The position numbers and the translations under genes were made by a program. From Paenibacillus sp. 32O-W (GTDB lineage: Bacteria; Bacillota; Bacilli; Paenibacillales; NBRC-103111), in assembly GCF_007679495.1 (NCBI RefSeq), contig NZ_VEGP01000013.1:1-64000 (forward strand): a stretch of DNA of 64,000 nucleotides, written 5' to 3'. The notes below the pieces were generated by a model. The model had not been told where the DNA came from and ran no database searches. It saw only the letters and a program-made list of their open reading frames with translations. Of this stretch, positions 8,132 to 17,694 are shown one piece after another (the first letter of the stretch is position 1; every line of letters starts with the position of its first letter).

Positions 8132-10408
8132 TCAATCCATAGAGGACGCATCCAGGTCCTCCGAGAGCAAGGCTTGATTTTTCCGGAACTCCGTGGGGGA
8201 GGTTCCCGTCCATTTTTTGAACATCCGGTTGAAGGAAGTGACATTGCGATAGCCGATTTGCTGGCTGATTTCCGTTACGGTTAACGCCGTACTCGCCAGC
8301 AGCTCCTTGGCCTTCTGCATCCGGATGCCGTTCATATGATCAATGAAATTGATCCCGGTCTTCTCTTTAATATAAACCGATAGATAGGCGCTGGACATGT
8401 TCAGCTTGTCGGCGAGCATATCCAGGGAAATGTCTTCGCTGTACTTCGTGGACAGCCACTCCATAATATAGTCGATAATCGGATCTTGCTGCTCTTTCTT
8501 CGATTGGACAATCGAGGCTACCGCAGATATAAATTGGCGGAAATACTCCTTATATTCTTCGAGAGTATGGCAATCCCTCGGCTTGGATAAGAAATGGTCC
8601 AAATCCTCCGTCTTGTCGGAATCGAGATGATAGGTATCCAGGATCAGCAATGTCTTGGCCGCGATGCTTTCAGCCAATTGGCTGTACTGATGCACTGCCG
8701 CCTGTTTCTTGAACATCGTGTCGAGCATTCGGTTAATGATGGCCAGACAAGCGCTTTCGTTGCCTTCCTGCAGGTGATTGTACAGCTCCTGCTCCTGAGA
8801 GGGCGTCAGAACGAACGGTCGGCTCGGCGGCTTCGGTTCGTACAGCAATTGGGTTTCATCCAACAGCTCCGCTTGTCTGACCAAGGTCAGCACCTCTTGA
8901 TAGGCCTCGTTGAACTGGGAGGTGCGGTCATAAGTGGAGCTGACGGCGATGAACGCGAAGCAGTAGGTTTTGTCCCTGTCGAGAATCTGCTTAAGCAGCT
9001 CCAGCATTTCCCTCAGTTCCTCGGGCTTGTGCTTCCCGCTTAACACGGTCAGGATCTGATCCTTCTCGATTTGGAACGTATGAGATCCCGGCAGGCGCTT
9101 GGACATCATTAACCGGATATGCTCCTGAATATAGTTGGCCGCTTTGTCCGGCTTCATATCGCTCTCCGCAAAAGATGCAGAACGGAAGACCAATTGATAG
9201 AGGACGATCGTAAATTCCTCTTCAGCGGCCATAAATTCCTTCCACTCATTTAAATCCGAATTAATCATTTTCAGCTTGTTGATATAGTTGTAACTCGTCA
9301 AGAAGGACTGGTTATGAACGAGTTCATTCTCGATTACTTCCTTCTCCTTGATCAAATCGTGCACCTTTTGATTAATGAATGCGAATTCCTGGATGCTGCT
9401 CTGCAGCTTGTCCGGATTCCGTTCCATAATGGACGATATGATTTGTTTGACCGGAGAATTGATCTTTTTGCTCAGGAAGAACGAGACGACCATTCCGATT
9501 GCGACCGATACAGCCAGCATCAAAGCCAGCACGAAGTTCAGCTTGCGCACCTGTGCCGCAATGTTCGAATAGGGGACGACGGACAGGAACGTCAGCTTGG
9601 TCCCCTCGTCCTGTTCTTTAAAATAATAATATTGGTCCGCCAGCTTGTAATCTGTGATGTCCGCCGCGGACGGCATTGATTCGGGCACCGTGCCGGACGA
9701 GCTGTAGATCACGTCCTCTTCTTCGTTCAATATAATGAAATGGGCGTTTTTATGCTCGCCATGGAACGCCTGAAGAAGTTTCTCTACTTCTATTAAAGCG
9801 ACGATTTGATAATTGCTTCCCGGAATTAATAAAGAAAGCGGAATCATCTCACGGGTGCCGGAATCGTTCGAAGAGTGAATTCGGAATTCCGAAGCGGGAT
9901 AGATTTTATAATTTTCCTGCCGGTCAAATTGCTGCAGCCAGAACGAATACGGATATCGGCTGCTGGCATAGAAGCTCGAGAAGAGCTCCTCGGCATCGCT
10001 GCTGCCTTCTTTCTCAATGGCGTACCCGTTGGAATGAAAGAAGATGATAATATTATCCAAATAATGAAGCGGATTATAGACATCGGACCGCAAGCTTTTC
10101 ATAATATCGCCCGTGAGCAAATAATTGATCTCCAGTTCATTTTTGGTCAGTAGCTGGCGGTTGAAGGCAGCAAGCTTGTCATTATGATAAAGGTCAAATA
10201 AGAGCGTTTTCAAACGGGAGAAGTGAACTCCGTACCGTTCTGCCGCGTTTTGCAGAATCAACTGGTTGTATTGAATAATTTCCTTCTGGATGGTCGTTCT
10301 GAAAAAGGTGAAAGAAAGCAAGTTAAAAGAAGACAGCAGAATGATAACGATTAGAAAGCTGAAGAAGATTTTAACAAATAAAGAATTTTTTCTCTGTAAC
10401 CACAACAA
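8132..10408 (-). CDS. YtdP/YesN-like membrane AraC-family regulator
   Basis: This 758-residue regulator joins an extracytoplasmic sensor to an AraC DNA-binding domain. A first membrane segment lies at about 12-32, an extracellular dCache-like region at about 35-280, and a second membrane segment (LNFVLALMLAVSVAIGMVVS) at about 287-306. A linker follows, then a C-terminal AraC HTH (about 650-745) with DMLADKLNMSSAYLSVYIKE and VTEISQQIGYRNVTSFNRMF. It is divergent from the sugar ABC genes at 10.8-16.3 kb. In B. subtilis, ytdP-type regulators lie next to ytcPQ/lplABC transporters. It likely controls that operon in response to an extracellular saccharide; the inducer cannot be read from the sequence. 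Confidence 0.88.
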   Translation of the reverse strand: MLWLQRKNSLFVKIFFSFLIVIILLSSFNLLSFTFFRTTIQKEIIQYNQLILQNAAERYGVHFSRLKTLLFDLYHNDKLAAFNRQLLTKNELEINYLLTGDIMKSLRSDVYNPLHYLDNIIIFFHSNGYAIEKEGSSDAEELFSSFYASSRYPYSFWLQQFDRQENYKIYPASEFRIHSSNDSGTREMIPLSLLIPGSNYQIVALIEVEKLLQAFHGEHKNAHFIILNEEEDVIYSSSGTVPESMPSAADITDYKLADQYYYFKEQDEGTKLTFLSVVPYSNIAAQVRKLNFVLALMLAVSVAIGMVVSFFLSKKINSPVKQIISSIMERNPDKLQSSIQEFAFINQKVHDLIKEKEVIENELVHNQSFLTSYNYINKLKMINSDLNEWKEFMAAEEEFTIVLYQLVFRSASFAESDMKPDKAANYIQEHIRLMMSKRLPGSHTFQIEKDQILTVLSGKHKPEELREMLELLKQILDRDKTYCFAFIAVSSTYDRTSQFNEAYQEVLTLVRQAELLDETQLLYEPKPPSRPFVLTPSQEQELYNHLQEGNESACLAIINRMLDTMFKKQAAVHQYSQLAESIAAKTLLILDTYHLDSDKTEDLDHFLSKPRDCHTLEEYKEYFRQFISAVASIVQSKKEQQDPIIDYIMEWLSTKYSEDISLDMLADKLNMSSAYLSVYIKEKTGINFIDHMNGIRMQKAKELLASTALTVTEISQQIGYRNVTSFNRMFKKWTGTSPTEFRKNQALLSEDLDASSMD

Positions 10409-10802
10409 CGGAATGGTCCCCCTTCATCGATAACCGAAACATACATTTAATCTGTTTTGCTATTCTTTCGGGTCGCGGTCAGCGCCCGTTTTTTTGTTTT
10501 TAAACTTTTTCAGTCCTTCCCGGCTCCCCGCAAGTACTATATTATCCTTTTTCGAAGCAAATCAAGAAGAGCGACCGCGATAATAGGATGGTTTACACGC
10601 TGCCCTGTTAATGGCCGGTATCGTTCAGGGTGAGCATGGAATAAGCTTCGAACGGTATGCGTCATTTGTGGGGCTATTTGCTGTTTTTTCGCGTAAAATG
10701 GCGGAGTTTAGCCGTTTTTTATAACCCTGCCTTTCCATTGGAATCTAAAAAAAATCAAGGAATCTAATAAAGTGTAAATTCAATTTTAACCCTGTTTCAC
10801 TT
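10409..10802. other. Divergent control region with family 1 copy 2
   Basis: The 394-base spacer between the AraC regulator and the first permease should hold both promoters and the regulator's binding sites. I could not single out a convincing promoter. Its middle is occupied by a family 1 repeat (10526-10673), so the inserted element separates the two transcription units. Confidence 0.5.
10526..10673 (+). repeat. Family 1 structured repeat, copy 2
   Basis: This is the longest copy (148 bp). CCCCGCAAGT at the 5' end faces CATTTGTGGGG at the 3' end, and TTCGAAG faces CTTCGAA. The central hairpin is CCCTG (10603-10607) with CAGGG (10626-10630), different in sequence from copy 1 but paired at the same place, with a larger loop. 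AAGAGCGACCGCG is shared with copy 1. Confidence 0.78.
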
Positions 10803-10856
10803 ATGATCGGGCTTATCGGCAGCTCCGCAAAACTACGAAAGCAGGTGAATCGCAAT

Positions 10857-11816
10857 TTGGAACAAGCATCACTACGAATGAACACGACCAACCGTACCAA
10901 AAAATCATTCGCTTCACAAGTCCTAAAAAATTTAAGAAGAAACTGGAGCTTATATGTTTTATTTCTGCCCGTCATCATTTATTTTGCCGTTTTCCAGTAT
11001 TTCCCGATGTACGGCGTGCAGATTGCTTTCAAAGATTTTATCGCGACTAAAGGAATTTGGGGGAGTCCTTGGGTAGGTTTCAAGCATTTTGAGCGTTTCT
11101 TTGACAGCTATTACTTCTGGCGGTTGATCAAGAACACCTTGGGAATCGGATTGTACGAGCTGGCTGTCGGTTTTCCCGTGCCGATCCTTCTGGCCTTAAT
11201 GATTAATGAGGTTCGGTCGAAAACTTATCGGAGGTTCGTGCAAACGGTTACGTATGCTCCACACTTTCTATCAACCGTCGTCATAGTCGGAATGGTTCTT
11301 ATTTTCCTGTCTCCGCAAAGCGGGCTCGTTAACCAAATAATTAAAGCGTTCGGCGGAGATCCGATTTCCTTTATGACCCAGCCGGGCTGGTTTAAGACGA
11401 TTTATGTGTTTTCCGGCGTATGGCAGCATATGGGCTGGAGCTCGATTATTTATCTGGCCGCATTGTCGGGGATCGATCCGCAATTGCATGAAGCGGCCCG
11501 GGTGGACGGCGCCAGTCGGCTGCAGAGAATATGGCACATCAATATTCCGGGAATTATGCCCACCATCGTGATTTTGCTCATTCTGAACATGGGTTCCGTC
11601 CTCAGCGTCGGCTTCGAGAAGGTCTTCTTGATGCAGAACGACTTGAATATGCCGGCATCCGACGTTATATCGACGCATGTTTACCGCAGCGGTATTCTCG
11701 GAGCGCAGTACAGCTTCTCGGCAGCGGTCGGATTGTTCAATTCCGTTATCAATTTCATAATGCTGATTACAGTCAACTTCATTGCCCGGAAGGTCAATGA
11801 GACGAGTCTTTGGTAG
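10857..11816 (+). CDS. LplB-type carbohydrate ABC permease
   Basis: This inner-membrane subunit of an oligosaccharide importer (MalF/LplB branch) is about 319 residues with six membrane segments. The first is WSLYVLFLPVIIYFAVFQYF. The EAA loop that docks the ATPase is EAARVDGASRLQRIWHINIP. I prefer TTG 10857 because AGGTGA lies eight bases upstream. The frame is open from ATG 10803, which lacks a ribosome-binding site, and ATG 10878 is another option. It precedes a second permease by 12 bases and two binding lipoproteins; no ATPase is encoded here. This is usual for such systems in Paenibacillaceae, which share MsmX-like ATPases. Confidence 0.88.
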   Translation: MEQASLRMNTTNRTKKSFASQVLKNLRRNWSLYVLFLPVIIYFAVFQYFPMYGVQIAFKDFIATKGIWGSPWVGFKHFERFFDSYYFWRLIKNTLGIGLYELAVGFPVPILLALMINEVRSKTYRRFVQTVTYAPHFLSTVVIVGMVLIFLSPQSGLVNQIIKAFGGDPISFMTQPGWFKTIYVFSGVWQHMGWSSIIYLAALSGIDPQLHEAARVDGASRLQRIWHINIPGIMPTIVILLILNMGSVLSVGFEKVFLMQNDLNMPASDVISTHVYRSGILGAQYSFSAAVGLFNSVINFIMLITVNFIARKVNETSLW

Positions 11817-11828
11817 GGAGGCAGCCAG

Positions 11829-12710
11829 ATGGTAGAGACAACACAGGACCGGATATTTAACATCATTAATTATTCTCTTCTCATTATTATATCGATCATT
11901 GTCCTTTATCCTCTTTTCTTTGTCGTAATCGCTTCTATCAGCAGCCCGGGAGCCGTTATGCGGGGAGAAGTATGGCTATGGCCCAAGGATCTGACCTGGG
12001 TAGGCTACAAGCGCGTGTTCGCGAACAAGGAAATCCTGATGGGGTATTGGAACACCATTCTCTACACCGTCATTGGAACCGCCATCAATTTGGTGATGAC
12101 GGTCGCGGCGGCATATCCTTTGTCCCGCAAAGACTTTATGCTGCGCAATACGTTCACGGCCATGATCGTCTTCACGATGTTCTTCAGCGGAGGAATGATT
12201 CCTACTTACCTGCTGATCAAAAACCTGGGCATGCTCAACTCCTTCTGGGTTATGGTTATTCCCGGAGCCGTCTCGGTTTGGAACATTCTGATCATGAGAA
12301 CGTTTTTCCAGAACGGGATTCCTTACGAGATGCAGGAGGCGGCTTCCATTGACGGATGCACAAACATGCAGATTCTGACGCGCATCGTTCTGCCCTTGTC
12401 TATGCCGATCATAGCGGTCATGATTCTGTTCTACAGCGTCGGACACTGGAATTCGTATTTCACGGCTTTGATCTACTTGACCGATCGCGCCAAATATCCG
12501 CTGCAGCTCTTCCTCCGGGAGATTCTGGTACAGGGGCAGATGCAGGAAATGCTCGATATCAGTGCGGATTCGTTATCCAACAGCCTGATGGATGCGGAGG
12601 CGATCAAATACGCGATTGTTATTGTGGCCAATCTTCCGATTCTGCTGCTGTATCCTTTCTTGCAGAAGTATTTTGTCAAAGGAGTTATGATTGGGGCCAT
12701 TAAAGGCTGA
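11829..12710 (+). CDS. YtcP/LplC-type carbohydrate ABC permease
   Basis: This is the second permease of the same importer (MalG/LplC branch), 293 residues, six membrane segments. The EAA loop is EAASIDGCTNMQILTRIVLP, and the C-terminal YPFLQKYFVKGVMIGAIKG ending is typical of the family. GGGAGG precedes the ATG and the gene starts 12 bases after the first permease, so the pair is co-transcribed. A family 1 repeat begins 14 bases after its stop and separates it from the binding-protein genes. That repeat might change the relative expression of permeases and lipoproteins, which is inference. Confidence 0.9.
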   Translation: MVETTQDRIFNIINYSLLIIISIIVLYPLFFVVIASISSPGAVMRGEVWLWPKDLTWVGYKRVFANKEILMGYWNTILYTVIGTAINLVMTVAAAYPLSRKDFMLRNTFTAMIVFTMFFSGGMIPTYLLIKNLGMLNSFWVMVIPGAVSVWNILIMRTFFQNGIPYEMQEAASIDGCTNMQILTRIVLPLSMPIIAVMILFYSVGHWNSYFTALIYLTDRAKYPLQLFLREILVQGQMQEMLDISADSLSNSLMDAEAIKYAIVIVANLPILLLYPFLQKYFVKGVMIGAIKG

Positions 12711-12723
12711 CCCGGATTGGGCT

Positions 12724-12855
12724 TTCCGTAAAGTGCCGTATAAAACTTATTCGAAGCCAAGCCAAGAGGAGCGAGCGCGCTTAGAGGAAAGCTGGACGCC
12801 GACCTTATCAGGATGCAGACGAATGCTCTTCGAAGGCCATACGTCACTTTGCGGG
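12724..12855 (+). repeat. Family 1 structured repeat, copy 3
   Basis: This copy is 132 bp. CCGTAAAGT near the 5' end faces CACTTTGCGGG at the 3' end; the base changes keep pairing. TTCGAAG faces CTTCGAA. The central hairpin is CCT-TATC-AGG (12803-12812). It lies inside the ABC operon between permease and first lipoprotein. Confidence 0.75.
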
Positions 12856-12955
12856 ATTATTCATAGATCACCGGCGCTAGGGCTGGCAAGGATGCGAGGC
12901 TTTAATGCCGGGGATACAACCCAAGATTCAAACATAAAAAAGGGAGGAAACTAAC

Positions 12956-14587
12956 ATGAACAAATGGAGTAAATGGACTTCAGTAGCGCTGACCGCGTCT
13001 CTCGGCGCCGGCTTATTGTCAGGCTGTGGAGGCAATGATAACGGCGGGAACGCCGGAAATAAAGGTGCAGAGGGAGGCGCGGAAGTCGCCAATCTGAACA
13101 AAACGGGCTTTCCCATTGTCAATGAGCCCATTGAGCTGACGTTCTTTACCGGTAAATCGGCCACTAACGGCAATAAGTTTGAAGAGACGCTCGTATGGAG
13201 CGAATATGAGAAAATGTCCAATATGAAAATCAAATTCGACCTGATCCCGTTTGACAGCCTGACGGAAAAGAGAAATCTGATCCTGGCCGGCGGAGATTAT
13301 CCCGATGCTTTCTATTCCGCCCGGTTAGGCTCGGCCGATTTGATGAGGTACGGTCAGCAAGGGGTTTTCATTAAATTGAATGACCTGATCGACGAATATG
13401 CTCCGAATTTCAAGAAGCTGCTGGACACCTATCCGGATCTGAGGAAAGGACTGACGATGCCGGACGGCAACATTTATTCCTTCCCGTCCTTCTACGACCC
13501 GGATTTTCTGCCGATGCTGATTGGAACTCCGCTGTGGATCAAGCAGGAGTGGCTGGAAAAATTAAATATGTCCGAGCCGCAAACGACCGAGGAGTTCTAT
13601 CAATACTTGAAGGCCGTTAAGGAAACGGATTTAAACGGTAACGGACAAGCGGATGAAATTCCATTCAGCGGTGCGGGTATCGGGCCTTTGCTCGATCATC
13701 TCAAAGGGGCCTGGGGCCTGGGGAATCGCGGTTTAGGCCATAAATTTGTGGATGTCGATCCGGAAACGAATGAGCTCCGGTTCATCAAGACGGATCCGAA
13801 GTACAAGGAATTGCTGGAATATGTGAATAAGCTTTATCAGGAAGGGCTGATTGACAGTGAAATTTTCACTATCAAGTCAAGCAATCTGTATGCCAAAGGG
13901 GGAGAAGGGACATTCGGCTCCACCATTATGCCCAATCCGAAAACATTAATGAACCAGGACGGTTATGTCGGACTGGGTGCTCTTAAAGGGCCGCATGGAG
14001 ACCAGATGTACACTCATATTAAAGTCCCTATGGTTCATATCGGAGCTTTTGCCATTACCGATAAGAACAAGCATCCGGAAGCAACGGTCCGCTGGATGGA
14101 TCATTTCTTCGGCGAAGAAGGAGCCCGATTCTACTTCATGGGACAGAAGGATGTCACTTATAAAGAGACGGCCGATGGCAAGCTGGAGTACGTTGACGAG
14201 ATTACAAACAATCCGAATGGCCTGACCTATGACCAGGCGCTGGCGAAATATTTTACCTGGCTGGGCGGCAGCTATCCCGGATATGTCAAGGAGCAATATT
14301 TCAAAGGTTCGGAAACCCTTCCCGAATCCATAGCCACTGGCGAGAAAGCCGAGCCTCACAGAGTGCCGGAGATTTGGAACAACTTCAACTATACGGAGGA
14401 AGAAACCGAATTCATGTCTTCGATCGGTAAGGATATCACTTCCTACGTCAATGAAGCGGAAGCGAAATTCATCAACGGTTCCATGCCATTCAGTGAATGG
14501 GATAACTATGTCAAGACCGTTGAGAAGATGGGGCTGGAAGAATACATGCGAGTGTACAAACAAGCCTACGAAAGATACAATAAATAA
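12956..14587 (+). CDS. Lipoprotein substrate-binding protein (YtcQ/LplA-like), first copy
   Basis: This 543-residue extracellular solute-binding lipoprotein has a signal sequence ending in the lipobox LLSGC (C24) and a Gly/Asn-rich spacer. The large family-1 binding fold characteristic of LplA/YtcQ proteins follows. The block EEFYQYLKAVKETDLNGNG (about residue 212) includes a DLNGNGQADE loop resembling a calcium-binding loop. AAAGGGAGG precedes the ATG. It should capture an oligosaccharide for the permeases at 10.8-12.7 kb. A paralogue follows directly. The family 1 repeat upstream places about 100 bases of spacer between permease and lipoprotein. Confidence 0.88.
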   Translation: MNKWSKWTSVALTASLGAGLLSGCGGNDNGGNAGNKGAEGGAEVANLNKTGFPIVNEPIELTFFTGKSATNGNKFEETLVWSEYEKMSNMKIKFDLIPFDSLTEKRNLILAGGDYPDAFYSARLGSADLMRYGQQGVFIKLNDLIDEYAPNFKKLLDTYPDLRKGLTMPDGNIYSFPSFYDPDFLPMLIGTPLWIKQEWLEKLNMSEPQTTEEFYQYLKAVKETDLNGNGQADEIPFSGAGIGPLLDHLKGAWGLGNRGLGHKFVDVDPETNELRFIKTDPKYKELLEYVNKLYQEGLIDSEIFTIKSSNLYAKGGEGTFGSTIMPNPKTLMNQDGYVGLGALKGPHGDQMYTHIKVPMVHIGAFAITDKNKHPEATVRWMDHFFGEEGARFYFMGQKDVTYKETADGKLEYVDEITNNPNGLTYDQALAKYFTWLGGSYPGYVKEQYFKGSETLPESIATGEKAEPHRVPEIWNNFNYTEEETEFMSSIGKDITSYVNEAEAKFINGSMPFSEWDNYVKTVEKMGLEEYMRVYKQAYERYNK

Positions 14588-14631
14588 ACAGACATCCGTT
14601 GAAAGACAGCAATCGGGGAGGACGAGATGGT

Positions 14632-16266
14632 ATGACAAAACAAAGATATGCGGCGGGGCTGGCCATAACAGTTCTGCTGTCCGGAGTCCTTCTCTCGTGC
14701 GATAATGATTCGAAGCCGCGGGATAAGGCGGGTGACCGGTCGGGCATGACTGGAGCGGATCTGGTTAACCTTACAGGCATGCCTATTGTTAAAGAGCCGA
14801 TTACTTTGCATATTTTTGCAGGTAAATCTCCTACCTCTCACCCCGATTGGAATCAGGTAAGAATCTGGCAAGAATATGAGAGAATGACGCAAATTCATAC
14901 GCAATTTCAGATGGTTCCGTTCGACCAGTTATCTTCGAGGAGAAATCTGGTATTGGCGGACGGGGACTATCCGGATGCGTTCATGACGTCCCGTCTGAGC
15001 TCGGCCGATCTGCTCCGGTATGGTCAGCAAGGGGTTTTCATCCGCTTGAATGATCTGATTGACGAATACGCCCCCAATTTCAAGCGGCTGCTGGAGAAAT
15101 ATCCGGAAATTCGCAAAGGGCTGACGATGGCGGATGGAAATATATATTCGTTTCCTTCCTTCTATGATCCCGATTTTATGTCCATGCTGATCGGTTATCC
15201 ATTGTGGGTCAAGGCGGATTGGCTGGACAAGCTGGGCATGGAACCGCCGGAAACGACGGAGGAGTTTTATCAGTATTTGAAGGCGGTTAAAGAGACGGAC
15301 CTGAACGGCAATGGCAAGGCGGATGAAATTCCTTACGGATCTGTCGGCACGAGTGCTCTCCTCAATCACCTTAAGGGAGCCTGGGGGCTGGGAAACCGGG
15401 GGATGGGCCATTCCAGGGTGGATATGGATCCGGAAACGAACGAGCTTCGCTTTATCCCTGCCGATCCGCGTTATAAAGAATTGCTGCAGTATGTTCACAA
15501 GCTCTATGCGGAAGGGCTGTTGGAGAAAGATATTTTCACCGTCAAAAGCAGCGCGTTATATGCTAATGGTACAAGAGGGGTCTACGGTTCGCTGCTGGTT
15601 CCCTCTCCCTTCACCTTAATGAACCAGACCGGATACGTAGGGCTTCCCGTGCTGGAGGGCCCTCATGGCGACCGCCTGTACTCCCACGTCAAGACTCCTT
15701 TGATCCATGTGGGCGCGTTCGTCATCACAGATCGCAATCCCTATCCGGAAGCAACGGTTCGTTGGATCGATTATTTCTTCGGCGATGAGGGCAGCAAAAT
15801 GTTCTTCATGGGCATAGAAGGAGAGTCCTACGTTGAAACTCCGGACGGTGAAGTGGTCTACACCGACTCGATTCTTAACAACAAGAGCGGCAGGACATTC
15901 GAGCAGGAGCTCAGCAAATATGTCGTTTGGCTGGGAGGCAGCTATCCGGGCTTTGTTACCAAAAAGTACTTTAAAGGCTCGGAAAGCCTGCCCGAGTCGA
16001 TAGAGGCGGCAGAAAGAGTGAGGCCATACGTAGTCAAGGAAATATGGCCGCCATTCACCTATACCCAGGAGGAAACGGAGAGAATGTCGATTCTGAGTGC
16101 GGACATTCATCCCTATGTGGATGAAATGGTAGCCAGATTCATTAACGGCTCGGTTTCCTTCAGCGAATGGGATAGTTATGTCAGCACTTTGAAGCAGATG
16201 GGGCTGGACGAATATATGAGGATCTACCGCTCGGGATACGAAAGGTATATGCAGGGCTCCAAGTGA
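14632..16266 (+). CDS. Lipoprotein substrate-binding protein, tandem paralogue
   Basis: This second binding lipoprotein has 544 residues and is similar to the preceding gene along nearly its full length. Shared blocks include RYGQQGVFI, EEFYQYLKAVKETDLNGNG, GAWGLGNRG and WLGGSYPG. The lipobox is LLSC (C23 in LSGVLLSCDND). I chose ATG 14632, which has GGGGAGG ten bases upstream; the frame extends farther upstream without a better start. It lies 44 bases after the first copy, so the two arose by tandem duplication and have diverged. They may bind related but different saccharides, or one may act in signalling with the membrane AraC regulator. Confidence 0.88.
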   Translation: MTKQRYAAGLAITVLLSGVLLSCDNDSKPRDKAGDRSGMTGADLVNLTGMPIVKEPITLHIFAGKSPTSHPDWNQVRIWQEYERMTQIHTQFQMVPFDQLSSRRNLVLADGDYPDAFMTSRLSSADLLRYGQQGVFIRLNDLIDEYAPNFKRLLEKYPEIRKGLTMADGNIYSFPSFYDPDFMSMLIGYPLWVKADWLDKLGMEPPETTEEFYQYLKAVKETDLNGNGKADEIPYGSVGTSALLNHLKGAWGLGNRGMGHSRVDMDPETNELRFIPADPRYKELLQYVHKLYAEGLLEKDIFTVKSSALYANGTRGVYGSLLVPSPFTLMNQTGYVGLPVLEGPHGDRLYSHVKTPLIHVGAFVITDRNPYPEATVRWIDYFFGDEGSKMFFMGIEGESYVETPDGEVVYTDSILNNKSGRTFEQELSKYVVWLGGSYPGFVTKKYFKGSESLPESIEAAERVRPYVVKEIWPPFTYTQEETERMSILSADIHPYVDEMVARFINGSVSFSEWDSYVSTLKQMGLDEYMRIYRSGYERYMQGSK

Positions 16267-16357
16267 ACTTGTTTAAACGAAATCATAAAGTCCTATTCGG
16301 ACAAAATCAGGCGAATCGGCTGTTCTTAACCGACAAAGCATCAAATGGATTCTAAAA

Positions 16358-16400
16358 AAGAGCGAGGCTAGCGGACAAATTTCCACTAACACTCGCTCTT
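16358..16400. terminator. Bidirectional terminator between the sugar ABC operon and the FAH gene
   Basis: AAGAGCGAG (16358-16366) pairs with CTCGCTCTT (16392-16400). A-rich sequence lies to the left and a T-containing tract to the right. It sits between convergent genes. Confidence 0.65.
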
Positions 16401-16497
16401 ACTCTTTCATCGTTACCCGCTTCGGTAATTGGCTTACGCTCGGTACAATTTGGAGAAGCTCTCCATTTTGCCTAAAATGACCGAAAACCGATGAGAA

Positions 16498-17406
16498 TCA
16501 GTGCTTTTCGGCGACCATACGGTTGGTCAATTGACCCAGTTTCTCGATTTGAATAGTGACTGTATCGCCATCCTGCAGATAAACCTGCTTGTCTTCCGGA
16601 TAACCGAGCACGACACCTTCCGGAGTTCCGGTCAGAATAATGTCTCCGGGCTCCAGCGTCATATATTGGGAGATATAGCTGACGATCTCGTCACAATGGA
16701 AAATCATATCTGCCGTATTGGAGCTTTGACGCACTTCTCCGTTAACATAGCATTCGATTTTCAAATCATTCGGATTTCCGACTTCATCGGAAGTGACCAG
16801 GTAAGGGCCGAGCGGACTGAAGCCGTCGCATGTTTTGCCCAGGAGCCACTGGGGGGTACGGAGCTGCAGATCGCGAGCCGACAAATCGTTGACATTGCAG
16901 TAGCCGAATACATGGGACAAAGCCTGCTCCTTGGAAACATCCTTCGTCTTCTTGCCGATGACGATGACAAGCTCGGCTTCGTAATCCACCTTCGTGCTTA
17001 CCTTAGGCAGTGTGACATCATGACCATGTCCGGTCAGCGTATTATTAAACTTATTAAATAAGATAGGATATTTCGGGATAGGCGCATTCGTCTCTTCCGC
17101 ATGCTTGCGGTAGTTCAAGCCTACACAAATAATTTTGTTAGGGTGAGTGACACAGGGACCAAATTCCAGCTTGCTCTCGTCCAGCAGGTAGGGCTGGTCT
17201 TCACCCTTGGAAGCGACGGTCTCGATTAGCTTCGATATAGCGCTGACCGCATCCTCGCCCCATGTAATCGCATCCATAATTGTGGCGGGAAGCTTGTTAT
17301 CATTATAACCGCTATGAGCGGCTGCCGCCTGCACGTCGATGACCCCTGCCTCTGTCTTTACTCCTAAACGATACTCCCCATCAAGCCTGAAAGTTAACAG
17401 TTTCAT
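16498..17406 (-). CDS. Fumarylacetoacetate hydrolase family protein
   Basis: This 302-residue FAH-superfamily enzyme usually hydrolyses, isomerises or decarboxylates acylpyruvate-type 2-oxo acids using Mg2+ or Mn2+. Family signatures: IICVGLNYRKHAEET, DYEAELVIVIGKK (acidic metal ligands), VNDLSARDLQ, TPQWLLGKTCDGFSPLGP and LTGTPEGVVLG. The ATG at 17406 has GGGAGG upstream. It is convergent with the lipoprotein genes and divergent from the sigma-factor gene, with no pathway partner adjacent, so the substrate cannot be inferred. 5-carboxymethyl-2-hydroxymuconate isomerase or acylpyruvase activities are the common possibilities. Confidence 0.85.
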   Translation of the reverse strand: MKLLTFRLDGEYRLGVKTEAGVIDVQAAAAHSGYNDNKLPATIMDAITWGEDAVSAISKLIETVASKGEDQPYLLDESKLEFGPCVTHPNKIICVGLNYRKHAEETNAPIPKYPILFNKFNNTLTGHGHDVTLPKVSTKVDYEAELVIVIGKKTKDVSKEQALSHVFGYCNVNDLSARDLQLRTPQWLLGKTCDGFSPLGPYLVTSDEVGNPNDLKIECYVNGEVRQSSNTADMIFHCDEIVSYISQYMTLEPGDIILTGTPEGVVLGYPEDKQVYLQDGDTVTIQIEKLGQLTNRMVAEKH

Positions 17407-17636
17407 TAAGTTGAACCTCCCACAGTTTGAGTAATGTTCAATGGGCTAAAACTATTTTCCCAAAATGGAACAACTTTACTAATCGTAACATGGCCGCCTA
17501 TAGGGGTCAATCTTCCTTTCTTCCAAAATATCACTGCCAGATGGCCGAAGACTATAGGATGTCTCCCTTAAATCTGGTATTCTATATAGGTCCATAATGA
17601 ATAAACTAGCATGCCGGATAATTAGTTTTCGTAGAA

Positions 17637-17663
17637 TGCAACATTTTGCGGCGGCACGCCGTC
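17637..17663 (+). promoter_or_regulatory. Probable ECF autoregulatory promoter
   Basis: TGCAAC (17637-17642) and CGTC (17660-17663) are separated by 17 bases, the AAC/CGTC pattern of Bacillus ECF sigma factors. Transcription would start near 17670, about 25 bases before the sigma gene's preferred start. ECF sigma genes often drive themselves from such sites. Confidence 0.55.
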
Positions 17664-17694
17664 TATATGTATGCAAGGGAGGGGGATCCCAGAC

